From NCBI GenBank assembly GCA_025061835.1, contig JANXAC010000016.1, positions 1-35,405 on the forward strand: a stretch of DNA of 35,405 bases, written 5' to 3'. A program made the position numbers and the translations under genes. Source of the stretch: Spirochaetota bacterium. GTDB lineage: Bacteria > Spirochaetota > Brevinematia > DTOW01. The notes under the pieces were generated by a model, which saw only the letters and a program-made list of their open reading frames with translations, was not told the DNA's origin and did not search any database. Positions 16,649-23,839 of the stretch are shown piece after piece. Every line of letters starts with the position of its first letter. Positions within the stretch are counted from its first letter, which is position 1.

Positions 16649-16691
16649 TATCACAGTCATAGAGAATTAGAAAATACATTGGTATCACAGT
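16649..16691. repeat. Direct repeat TATCACAGT before the ApbE-like gene
   Basis: TATCACAGT occurs at 16649-16657 and again at 16683-16691, starting 34 bases apart. The second copy abuts the AATAAT (16692-16697) that may be the -10 box. The layout suggests an operator pair. The 284-base gap 16420-16703 otherwise holds the fabI promoter and AT-rich sequence. Confidence 0.4.
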
Positions 16692-16703
16692 AATAATTTA
16701 CCT

Positions 16704-17729
16704 ATGCTTTTAGTTATGTCTAGGTTTGTTTTGGTTTTAATATTCATACTATATTCGTTTAAAAATCTATTTTCTAACGCAATACAATCTGAACTTTATA
16801 CTTACAAGAACATCCCGATAGTTGTTAAACTTTCAACAACGAACCGAGATCAATTTCTAGAATTGTCAAAGGAGACTTTTGATATTATAACTAATGAGAT
16901 ATACAATTATTCATACGATACAGGTAGTTATCTTTCAAGAATTACCGAGAGTGCTTATAAGAAACCAACTACTATAAACAATGACTTAAAGAGACTACTA
17001 GGTAAGATTTTATACTACAACTCACTTACTAGGTCTATAAGTCCAACAATAGGCTACTTAATAGATATATGGGGTTTTGAAAAGAATGAATTCTATGTTC
17101 CAAGTCCGTCGGAGTTATCAAACGCTCTCAAGATTTCATCAACGAGGAACCTAGTGATCTCTGATAGTAGTATAATAATACGAAACAAGAAAACAAAACT
17201 ATACCTTTCTCCTTTTGCTTCAGGTATTGCTCTTACAAAGGTCAAGGAATTACTTAAGAAAAATAGAATAACGAATGGTTTTATATCTATAGGGAATAAT
17301 ATATCATTGTGTTTAGGTAGCAAGGATCAGCAGGGTTGGAGTGTTGGTATTATGAACCCGCAGAATAGAGTTGAAAATGAAGTATTAATGACAGTAAATG
17401 TTTCAAACCTAATGCTATACACTGCAGATGTTTCTGAAAATGCGTTTGTCAGTGGTTTCAAGAGTTATCATTCCATAATAGACCCGAGGACAGGATACCC
17501 TGCGGACAATGGAACTATCTCTGTATCTGTTGCCAGTGAGGACCCTGTTGAGGCTATAATCCTCGCAAGAATGTTTCTGGTTATGGGAAAGAGTGGAGGT
17601 ATGTTATTTGCTGAAAAGTTTAAGATAAAGGCTATTTTCATAACAGTTGAGAACGGCAAGAGAGGTATCTACAAATCCTCCTCGTGGGTAAAGACCTTTG
17701 ACAGGGACTTAACTAAAAAACAGAATTGA
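16704..17729 (+). CDS. Degenerate ApbE-like (FAD:protein FMN transferase family) secreted protein
   Basis: ApbE proteins use FAD and Mg to attach FMN to threonines of flavoproteins such as RnfG and NqrC. The 341 residues have a signal peptide or anchor (to about residue 25) and the family layout: DTGSYLSRI (~72-80), ISPTIGYLIDIWGF (~112-125), LSPFASGIALTKV (~168-180), FISIGNNIS (~193-201), and YHSIIDPRTGYPAD (~255-268). At four usual ligand positions the residues differ: the lysine of DLGGIAKG is S173, the histidine of HIIDP is S257, the aspartate of ADALAT is E283 and its threonine L287. It may therefore not be catalytic. The start at 16704 has no ribosome binding site; AATAAT lies six bases upstream. 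An alternative ATG is at 16716. Its stop abuts the convergent gene's stop. Confidence 0.75.
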   Translation: MLLVMSRFVLVLIFILYSFKNLFSNAIQSELYTYKNIPIVVKLSTTNRDQFLELSKETFDIITNEIYNYSYDTGSYLSRITESAYKKPTTINNDLKRLLGKILYYNSLTRSISPTIGYLIDIWGFEKNEFYVPSPSELSNALKISSTRNLVISDSSIIIRNKKTKLYLSPFASGIALTKVKELLKKNRITNGFISIGNNISLCLGSKDQQGWSVGIMNPQNRVENEVLMTVNVSNLMLYTADVSENAFVSGFKSYHSIIDPRTGYPADNGTISVSVASEDPVEAIILARMFLVMGKSGGMLFAEKFKIKAIFITVENGKRGIYKSSSWVKTFDRDLTKKQN

Positions 17730-19709
17730 TCACTTCTTTTCAATACTATACACATTAGTTCCTGCACGAGACTCAACCCTGACATTATACTTCTTCTTTA
17801 TATAATCCTCTATTATCTTTCTCTTGCTTATGTTCCACATATTATCATTAGTTCTTACAATTACTATACTACCATCTACCATCTTGAGGGACATATTAGG
17901 ATATACCCAATCTGGATCTTCCCATTTCTGTGGATTTCTGTAGGTAAGTGGTTTATAACCATTCAAAACAGCAACCTTATTAACATAAATCCATATATCG
18001 TAGTCCGTTATTGTTATACCTAGATTGGTTTGTATATGTGTAAGTTCTGGCTCGTATGTATTATCTAGATTTGAGATTATTTCAATAACTTCTCGTTCTT
18101 TTTCGGTTAGAAACCAGTTAGATATTTCATCTCTCAAGAGCAAGAACAAAATCCCTGTAGTTAAAACGATCAATACTCCAAGTCCCACTATAGCATGTTT
18201 TAGATTGAACCTTGAAATGCCTTTTCTAATACCTTTCGGAGTATCAGAAGAAAGAGTCTCTGAAGAAACTGGTTGTTTCAGGTTTATTGTGCTTTTGCCT
18301 TCTCCGAGACCTTGAGCAGCACTGGATTTACTAGAGGAAGATGTTTGTATATCGCTAGATGGGGAAGTTTTAGATGATTTTTCAGCAAGTTTTATTATTT
18401 CTTCCTCTTTTTTAGTTCCTTCTAATTTCTCACTCTTGACAATCAGTTTAACTCGTTCGGAGTATGGTAAAGATGATACATACTCGTATAGTGATACAAG
18501 TTCTTCTAACCTCTCTCTATCCTTCTTGATTCTTACATTGTCTTTGTCAAACTCTCTATGAACGTCAGAGAGAACCATTTTTTTGTCAAATTTTTCTTTT
18601 ATTTCGTCTTTCAGTCTTGAGAACTCTAGGTCATAATCATTATCTTCTGGGGATTTGGTGATGAGGTTAGTAGATATGTATTCCACTTTGCCTTTTGAAA
18701 AATCTTCTAGCAATATGTATTCAAGGTTTTGAAGCAGGATTACATTTTTGTCAGTGCTACTGCCGAACACTAATTCCTTCTTCACACCTTCTTTACTAAC
18801 AAGAGGAATACTATACTTACCATCACCTTTCTTTGTCGTTATATTCACATTATTTATGATGTCTATCTTATCACTTATTTCAACAAACTTTATACCTAGA
18901 TTGAATCTTTTAAAATCTTCGTAAATCTCTTTGTTCGTAAATACTCTCAAACTACTTCTATCATATATGAGTCTTATAGTATCAATTAGTGATATTACAT
19001 TGTTGCCTACTATACTCCTTACGGTTGTTAGAGGAATAGGTGTTTTCAAGAATTCTTTTTCATCAAACTCATCTGTTGATATCATTATGTCTTTTGATTT
19101 GCTTCGTATCACATAATTACCACCTATATTTATGACAACATTAATGGGTAGTATCTCATAGAGCTTTGGTGAAAGTAGATTAAGTATTTTTGATGTAGTT
19201 AGGTCGTTAGTCAAAGCAGAAAAAAGGTCAAAGACTTTCTTACCACCAAAGGTTATAGCAAAATTACCATTATCGTAAAGTAAAACATAGGTTTTGTATT
19301 TCTCGCTTATTTCCTTTACAACTTCACTGTCTTTTATACCTACTTCATTCCTATCTATCACATTAACATTAATTTTGTGATGTAGGGAGGATGGAAGATA
19401 CTTTAGTATTACATTGTATATACTACTAGGAAGAATGAAATTGGTATTATACTTATCTTCTTCCATCTGTTCAATCTCCTTACGCAGTGATGATATATAG
19501 CCAGGCGCAATCACAACGCTACTAATATCTTTTTTAAACTTTTCTATGTAGTCCGAATAACCAATTCTTAAAAATGGTTTGTCATCAATTGATGAGAAAA
19601 TAGTAGTTATTATATAGCAATCTCTATCCACTCTAAATACTCTCTTGTTAGGCTCGCTGTTGTAAAGTCTTATAAGTTCAACAAACCTTCTAACTTTATT
19701 ATCTTCCAT
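17730..19709 (-). CDS. Single-pass membrane protein with LysM-like C-terminal region, unknown function
   Basis: The 659-residue protein is cytoplasmic in its first ~500 residues, with no recognised domain. It is beta- and helix-rich until ~390, then charged helical, then a Ser/Thr/Lys-rich linker at ~440-490 (SSKTSPSSDIQTSSSSKSSA). One membrane helix follows at ~507-527. The C-terminal ~130 residues contain NKVAVLNGYKPLTYRNPQKW and DPDWVYPNMSLKMVDGSIV, then VRTNDNMWNISKRKI. This resembles a divergent LysM-type module, which binds peptidoglycan, with the W-x-I-S ending. AGGTGAT eight bases before the ATG is a plausible ribosome binding site, and TATAAT (minus strand, 19731-19736) is a likely -10. 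A link from cytoplasm to cell wall is inference. Confidence 0.6.
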   Translation of the reverse strand: MEDNKVRRFVELIRLYNSEPNKRVFRVDRDCYIITTIFSSIDDKPFLRIGYSDYIEKFKKDISSVVIAPGYISSLRKEIEQMEEDKYNTNFILPSSIYNVILKYLPSSLHHKINVNVIDRNEVGIKDSEVVKEISEKYKTYVLLYDNGNFAITFGGKKVFDLFSALTNDLTTSKILNLLSPKLYEILPINVVINIGGNYVIRSKSKDIMISTDEFDEKEFLKTPIPLTTVRSIVGNNVISLIDTIRLIYDRSSLRVFTNKEIYEDFKRFNLGIKFVEISDKIDIINNVNITTKKGDGKYSIPLVSKEGVKKELVFGSSTDKNVILLQNLEYILLEDFSKGKVEYISTNLITKSPEDNDYDLEFSRLKDEIKEKFDKKMVLSDVHREFDKDNVRIKKDRERLEELVSLYEYVSSLPYSERVKLIVKSEKLEGTKKEEEIIKLAEKSSKTSPSSDIQTSSSSKSSAAQGLGEGKSTINLKQPVSSETLSSDTPKGIRKGISRFNLKHAIVGLGVLIVLTTGILFLLLRDEISNWFLTEKEREVIEIISNLDNTYEPELTHIQTNLGITITDYDIWIYVNKVAVLNGYKPLTYRNPQKWEDPDWVYPNMSLKMVDGSIVIVRTNDNMWNISKRKIIEDYIKKKYNVRVESRAGTNVYSIEKK

Positions 19710-19730
19710 AAGTATATCACCTATGAATAA

Positions 19731-19736
19731 ATTATA
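19731..19736 (-). promoter_or_regulatory. -10 box of the LysM-like protein gene
   Basis: Minus-strand TATAAT leaves a leader of about 15 bases containing AGGTGAT before the ATG at 19709. No clear -35 box is found at normal spacing. Confidence 0.35.
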
Positions 19737-19780
19737 AAGTAAATTGTTAAATCAAAAAAAATTCAAAGCCCTTATGTTAT

Positions 19781-19810
19781 TTGAAAAATATAATCCGAGT
19801 TCGTTATACT
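19781..19810 (+). promoter_or_regulatory. Promoter of the STAS-PAP2 pair
   Basis: TTGAAA (19781-19786) and TATACT (19805-19810) are 18 bases apart. The leader then contains AGAGGGG (19818-19824) as ribosome binding site ahead of the ATG at 19828. Confidence 0.6.
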
Positions 19811-19827
19811 AACAAACAGAGGGGTTT

Positions 19828-20163
19828 ATGTATAAGGTTGAAAAGGTTGGTGATGTGGTTGTTGTGAGATTAGAGGGTAGAATTGATGTTCAAGCTGCTC
19901 TTGAGTTGGAGAAGCAAGTTAATGATATATTTAACACTAATATAAACAAGATAGTATTTGACTTTGAGAAAGTTCAACACCTTTCAAGTAGTGGAATAAG
20001 GGTTCTTATATCCTCTTTGAGAAGAACTACTGCAAACAAGGGCGGTGTGAAACTTTCAAATGTAGAACAATCCATAAGGAAGATACTTAAGTTAGTTGAG
20101 CTTGATAGTTTGTTTATGTATTATGACTCTGTTGATGAGGCTGTGAAAGCCTTCAGAGAGTAA
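19828..20163 (+). CDS. Anti-sigma factor antagonist (STAS domain, SpoIIAA-like)
   Basis: STAS antagonists bind an anti-sigma or switch kinase when unphosphorylated and so free its target. The 111 residues form one STAS domain with VVRLEGRIDVQAALELE (12-28), KIVFDFEKVQHLSSSGIRVL (41-60) and a C-terminal helix. S54 in HLSSSG aligns with the phosphorylated serine of SpoIIAA, so phospho-control is likely. No anti-sigma kinase or phosphatase gene is adjacent, so the partner is elsewhere. A promoter and ribosome binding site are present. The PAP2 gene begins three bases after the stop and is probably co-transcribed. Confidence 0.92.
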   Translation: MYKVEKVGDVVVVRLEGRIDVQAALELEKQVNDIFNTNINKIVFDFEKVQHLSSSGIRVLISSLRRTTANKGGVKLSNVEQSIRKILKLVELDSLFMYYDSVDEAVKAFRE

Positions 20164-20166
20164 TAG

Positions 20167-20796
20167 ATGAGTAGAATAAAAAGTATAAGGAGTTCCATAT
20201 CAAACAAATTTTCAATCATCTTCAAGTTTGACCTTTGGTTTATATCAAAAGTGATCAAAATCAGAAATAAATATCTCACCTTCATTCTTAAATCTATCTC
20301 AAGGCTAAGTGACTGGTGGTTTCTTACCATTGTTTCAGTTTTGGTGACAATACTTGTCAGTCTAGAGTTAGGATTAGCATTAGGAATAGCATTGATTATT
20401 CAGGTTGTTTTACAAAAAATAATAAAAAATATAGCGACACGCAAGAGACCTTACATAAAATACAGAACCGAAATAAAAAGGCTTATAGTTCCACCAGATA
20501 GGTATTCATTCCCATCTGGTCATACCGCAGGTGCTTTCGTTGTGTTCTTCGTTATAAGTAGTTTTTACCTAGAAGTATCAATGATGATACTACCTATAGC
20601 AATACTCATAGGTTTCTCAAGGGTTTATCTAGGAGTTCATTATCTTACTGATGTCATTTTTGGTGTCTTACTAGGTTTCATATCAGCGGAATTAGGAAAA
20701 ATACTAAATAGTTATGTTACTGGCTGGGTTAGGCAGATAATCCCTTACCTACCTCATTCACTGCTCTACCAAGTAAGGTGTCGTGTGTTTGTATAG
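20167..20796 (+). CDS. PAP2-family membrane phosphatase
   Basis: The 209-residue membrane protein carries the full PAP2 phosphatase signature: K87-x6-R94-P95 (KNIATRKRP), PSGH (116-119) and S151-R152 to H158 and D162 (SRVYLGVHYLTD). These act on lipid phosphates such as phosphatidate, undecaprenyl diphosphate or PGP, usually facing the periplasm. Hydrophobic segments lie at ~50-80, 120-150 and 160-180. The exact substrate cannot be read. It starts three bases after the STAS stop. The last 22 codons overlap the 3' end of flgF by 68 bases on the opposite strand, which is unusually long. Confidence 0.88.
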   Translation: MSRIKSIRSSISNKFSIIFKFDLWFISKVIKIRNKYLTFILKSISRLSDWWFLTIVSVLVTILVSLELGLALGIALIIQVVLQKIIKNIATRKRPYIKYRTEIKRLIVPPDRYSFPSGHTAGAFVVFFVISSFYLEVSMMILPIAILIGFSRVYLGVHYLTDVIFGVLLGFISAELGKILNSYVTGWVRQIIPYLPHSLLYQVRCRVFV

Positions 20797-21589
20797 ACTT
20801 TGAGTTTGCTTCGTAGGCTCTTTCAGCAGATATCATCCTAACCATTTCAACAACAGGATTTACATTCGCTGTCTCCAAAAAACCTTGATGAACCTTTGGT
20901 CGCTTATCACCTTCTAATACCTTCATTTCTCCAGATAGTTCAGTAGTTGTATAGTAAGAGTGCCCTTCTTTCTTAAGGTATCTAGGAAAATCAACATTAA
21001 CTAACATTATCCTATCAACAACTTCTTGATCCTTAATATCACTCCTGTCGGTAGCGACGAATTCATCAAGAATAGCGGGGTCGTGTGTAGGGTCAATAAG
21101 AATATTACCTTGCTTATCAACCTTGAAGTTGCCAATCTTGATCCTAATGTATCCATTCTCACCTAAAACCTTAAAGCCTTCTTTGGTAACAAGGTAGTTA
21201 TCGTTGCTTATCTTAAAACTACCGTTCCTTGTAAGTTTCAAACCTTCTGGAGTTTCTACTACAAAGAATCCTTCACCTTCAATCGCTAGGTCAAATGCAT
21301 TCTCAGTTTGCTTAAGCGAACCCTGTTCAAAGATTGTCTGTATCTCATTTACTTCAACACCAGTCCCAAACTTCCCAACAACAGGTGCTTTATCATAAGA
21401 ACCTAAAGGAAAAGTTACAACACCATTGTCATTCACTCTCCTGGCAAGCATCTCTGGAAACGACTTGAATAAAGTTACCTCTTTCTTATAAGAGGTAGTA
21501 TTGCTGTTAGCAAGATTATTCGCTATAGTATTCACATTATCAAGTTGTGCTATCATACCTGATGCACTAGTATATATTCCTCTTACCAT
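20729..21589 (-). CDS. flgF: Flagellar basal-body rod protein FlgF (spirochaete FlhO type)
   Basis: Rod proteins build the axle of the flagellar basal body. The 286-residue protein has the rod N-terminus (MVRGIYTSASGMIAQL, IANNLANSNTTSYKKE), the central FlgE/F/G domain (FDLAIEGEGFFVVET, LTRNGSFKI), and the C-terminal rod motif (NVNPVVEMVRMISAERAYEA). FPEMLARR and APVVGKFGTGV strongly resemble what I recall of Treponema FlgF (FlhO), so FlgF is preferred to FlgG, which is not completely excluded. AGAGGT sits five bases before the ATG. In Treponema flgF and flgG are adjacent, but here no flgG or other flagellar gene is beside it, so it is monocistronic. Its 3' end overlaps the PAP2 gene. Confidence 0.9.
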   Translation of the reverse strand: MVRGIYTSASGMIAQLDNVNTIANNLANSNTTSYKKEVTLFKSFPEMLARRVNDNGVVTFPLGSYDKAPVVGKFGTGVEVNEIQTIFEQGSLKQTENAFDLAIEGEGFFVVETPEGLKLTRNGSFKISNDNYLVTKEGFKVLGENGYIRIKIGNFKVDKQGNILIDPTHDPAILDEFVATDRSDIKDQEVVDRIMLVNVDFPRYLKKEGHSYYTTTELSGEMKVLEGDKRPKVHQGFLETANVNPVVEMVRMISAERAYEANSKSIQTHDTLLGRAVNEVGKGLSA

Positions 21590-21773
21590 ATTTGACCTCT
21601 ATCAGAGATTCTCGTAAAAAAAACTACTTCGTTAAGTAATCAGTGTTATTTTTCTGAACGCCGTTTGGATGTATTCTTCTTTACTACATTCTTCTATCCT
21701 GAATCAAGAACTAATGTGATGAAACTTACAGAGACTAATGCTGTAGAACCGTTAGAAAACGAATTCGTAAATC

Positions 21774-21801
21774 AAACTTAAATTATATGAACTTTAAGTT
21801 T
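21774..21801. promoter_or_regulatory. Nine-base inverted repeat upstream of the GH53 gene, candidate operator
   Basis: AAACTTAAA (21774-21782) and TTTAAGTTT (21793-21801) are perfect inverted copies with a ten-base centre. It lies about 28 bases upstream of the -35 box of the galactanase gene. A dimeric sugar-responsive regulator site is plausible, but the AT-rich context raises the chance of coincidence. Confidence 0.4.
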
Positions 21802-21829
21802 AATTGAAAATCTCTTTGGAAGTTTTTCT

Positions 21830-21858
21830 TTTACTAGCACTGAAAAATTGTGTATAAT
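21830..21858 (+). promoter_or_regulatory. Promoter of the GH53 gene
   Basis: TTTACT (21830-21835) and TATAAT (21853-21858) are 17 bases apart. The ATG is eight bases after the -10 box and no ribosome binding site is present, so the mRNA is probably leaderless. The 277-base gap 21590-21866 otherwise holds the flgF leader and the inverted repeat. Confidence 0.5.
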
Positions 21859-21866
21859 GATAGTAT

Positions 21867-22874
21867 ATGAAGGGCTACCATACATTTCTCGTTCTCCTGT
21901 TTAGTTTTACCTATCTTAAAGGATATAGTAGTGAATTTTTCAAAGGGGCGGATGTTTCTTGGCTTCCACAGATGGAAGAGACAGGCTTTGTCTTCTACGA
22001 CTTTGATGGCACAAGAAAGGATGTTCTCACAATACTCAAGGAAAATGGAATGAACATAATACGACTTAGAACCTGGGTTTCACCTTCAAAAGACTCAGTA
22101 AATGGATATTGCGGTAAGGATGATACAATCAAGATGGCTATAAGATGTAAAAAGATGGGGTTTGGAGTTATGATAAACTTTCACTATAGTGACTCTTGGG
22201 CTGATCCATCAAAACAGAGAAAACCAAAAGACTGGGAAAAACTGACATTCTTACAACTAAAGGATAAAGTTTATGAATACACTTACGACTTTATGGAATC
22301 TTTGAAAGAAGAAGGTATATACCCTGAATTCGTTCAGATAGGAAATGAAATCAATGCTGGAATGCTTTGGCCTGATGGAAGTTATAGAAACTTTAGAAAA
22401 CTTGCAAGTCTCATATCATCGGGAGCGAAAGCAGTGAGAGATGTAAGCCCTAACACGAAGATAGTCATACATCTTGCTAACGGTCATGATAGAGATCTCT
22501 TTGTGTGGTTTTTTGAAAACTTAAACCGATATTTCACAGACTATGATGTCATAGGTATGTCATACTACCCATATTGGATAGGGAAGAGTTGGAGAGAGAC
22601 TATAGGTGCTTTGGTGTCAAATATGAACGAACTCGCGTTAAGGTATGGAAAATATGTGATGGTTGTTGAGACAGGGGGCCCTCACTACGAAGAAGAGGAT
22701 ACTTATGAGATGATAAAAAATCTCATAAGGGAGGTTAGAAATGTTACGAATAAAAAAGGTATTGGTGTTTTGTACTGGGAACCTCAAGGTGCGTTTGTGT
22801 GGAGTAGGTACTCTTTAAGTGCTTGGGGTGATGATGGACGACCAAAAAAACCAATAAAAGCGTTTCTATGGTAG
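21867..22874 (+). CDS. Secreted GH53 family endo-beta-1,4-galactanase
   Basis: GH53 enzymes cut beta-1,4-galactan side chains of pectin (arabinogalactan type I). The 335 residues start with a signal peptide (MKGYHTFLVLLFSFTYLKGYSS), then a (beta/alpha)8 barrel. Typical family segments include FFKGADVSWLPQMEETG (24-40), NIIRLRTW (63-70), VMINFHYSDSWADP (101-114), QIGNEIN (157-163, acid/base E161), VIGMSYYPYW and VMVVETGGPH (264-273, nucleophile E268). Length is normal and catalytic residues are intact. The export signal implies action on external galactan, perhaps plant-derived. There is no neighbouring sugar transporter or galactosidase, so the pathway must continue elsewhere. Confidence 0.93.
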   Translation: MKGYHTFLVLLFSFTYLKGYSSEFFKGADVSWLPQMEETGFVFYDFDGTRKDVLTILKENGMNIIRLRTWVSPSKDSVNGYCGKDDTIKMAIRCKKMGFGVMINFHYSDSWADPSKQRKPKDWEKLTFLQLKDKVYEYTYDFMESLKEEGIYPEFVQIGNEINAGMLWPDGSYRNFRKLASLISSGAKAVRDVSPNTKIVIHLANGHDRDLFVWFFENLNRYFTDYDVIGMSYYPYWIGKSWRETIGALVSNMNELALRYGKYVMVVETGGPHYEEEDTYEMIKNLIREVRNVTNKKGIGVLYWEPQGAFVWSRYSLSAWGDDGRPKKPIKAFLW

Positions 22875-22989
22875 TCAATTTGAATTCCATACAAAAACTT
22901 CTTATTATTTTCTAATATGAGTTTGAAAATTATATTTTGCAAACTAACATTTACAACTAAGAGTGAGTTATTACTTTAGGGGATAGATT

Positions 22990-23832
22990 ATGGTAGAGTT
23001 AGGTAATAGGAATGCTGACCTTCACATTCACTCAGTTTATTCTGATGGTGATCTTTCAGTCGGACTTGTCCTAAAGGAGGTAGTTAGCAGAGGTATAAAG
23101 TTCATATCTATAACAGACCATGAGAATACAAATCAATCTAGAGAATTAGCGGAACTTGTTAAGAATTATAAAGAAAACATTGCTTTCATACCCGGGGTTG
23201 AGATTTCAACAGCGTATGATGGGCTAGAGATACATCTTCTGGCGTATTACAATCAAAACATAATTGATAAAGTTGACAAGTTAGTATCTCCAATAAGAGA
23301 GTATAAGAAAAGTAGAGTTATTGAAACTATACAAATGTTGCACGATGATAACATTTACGTTGACCAGAGTATCATCAGGAATGGTAGAAGAACGATCAAT
23401 AAAATGATCCTAGCAAGGTATCTATACCACAATTCTGACTTTCCGAGTGTTGAGAAAGTTTATAAGTCTTTCTTCGGTAAAGGAGCAAAATACAAACTAG
23501 AGAATACATATCCGGACACGAGAGAGATATTGACTGACCTTAAGTCTGTAGGTTGTGTTGTTGGTGTTGCTCATCCAGACTTTCTAAAAGATTGGAGTAA
23601 AATTGGATATATATTAGCACTTAAAAAGATAGGTCTTGATGGGATTGAGGTGTTTCATCCCCTTCTTGATGAGAGTATGACAAAAAGTCTTCTAAAATTC
23701 TGTCAAGAGAATGATCTCATTCCTCTGGGAGGTAGTGATTTTCATGGATATGAAACAAAAAGAAATCAATTAGGTCAATTTAACACATTTGAATTATCCG
23801 CTCGTAGAGTTATGGAACTTCTTGGAATCTGA
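22990..23832 (+). CDS. PHP-domain phosphoesterase (RNase AM/TrpH-like)
   Basis: The 280-residue soluble protein is a PHP domain with the metal ligands in order: H12 and H14 (DLHIHS), D19, H44 (TDHE), E71 (PGVEIS), H82, the histidine of GVAHPD near residue 195, and D250 and H252 (GGSDFHG). The family member YciV/TrpH (RNase AM) removes nucleotides from 5' ends of small RNAs and hydrolyses 3',5'-bisphosphonucleotides; the same role is likely. AGGGG seven bases before the ATG is a fair ribosome binding site. A weak TTGAAA-TAACAT pair at 22923-22950 may be its promoter. It is convergent with the CapA-like gene eight bases away. Confidence 0.88.
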   Translation: MVELGNRNADLHIHSVYSDGDLSVGLVLKEVVSRGIKFISITDHENTNQSRELAELVKNYKENIAFIPGVEISTAYDGLEIHLLAYYNQNIIDKVDKLVSPIREYKKSRVIETIQMLHDDNIYVDQSIIRNGRRTINKMILARYLYHNSDFPSVEKVYKSFFGKGAKYKLENTYPDTREILTDLKSVGCVVGVAHPDFLKDWSKIGYILALKKIGLDGIEVFHPLLDESMTKSLLKFCQENDLIPLGGSDFHGYETKRNQLGQFNTFELSARRVMELLGI

Positions 23833-23839
23833 TGCTTAA

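Noticed and set aside
16420-16703. Possible structural RNA or riboswitch in this gap
   Set aside because: No SRP, tmRNA, RNase P or riboswitch consensus was recognised; only promoter-like and short repeat elements are present.
21590-21650. Flagellar sigma-28 promoter for flgF
   Set aside because: No TAAA-N15-GCCGATAA-like sequence is present; only a short TACTT/AAGTA repeat is visible.
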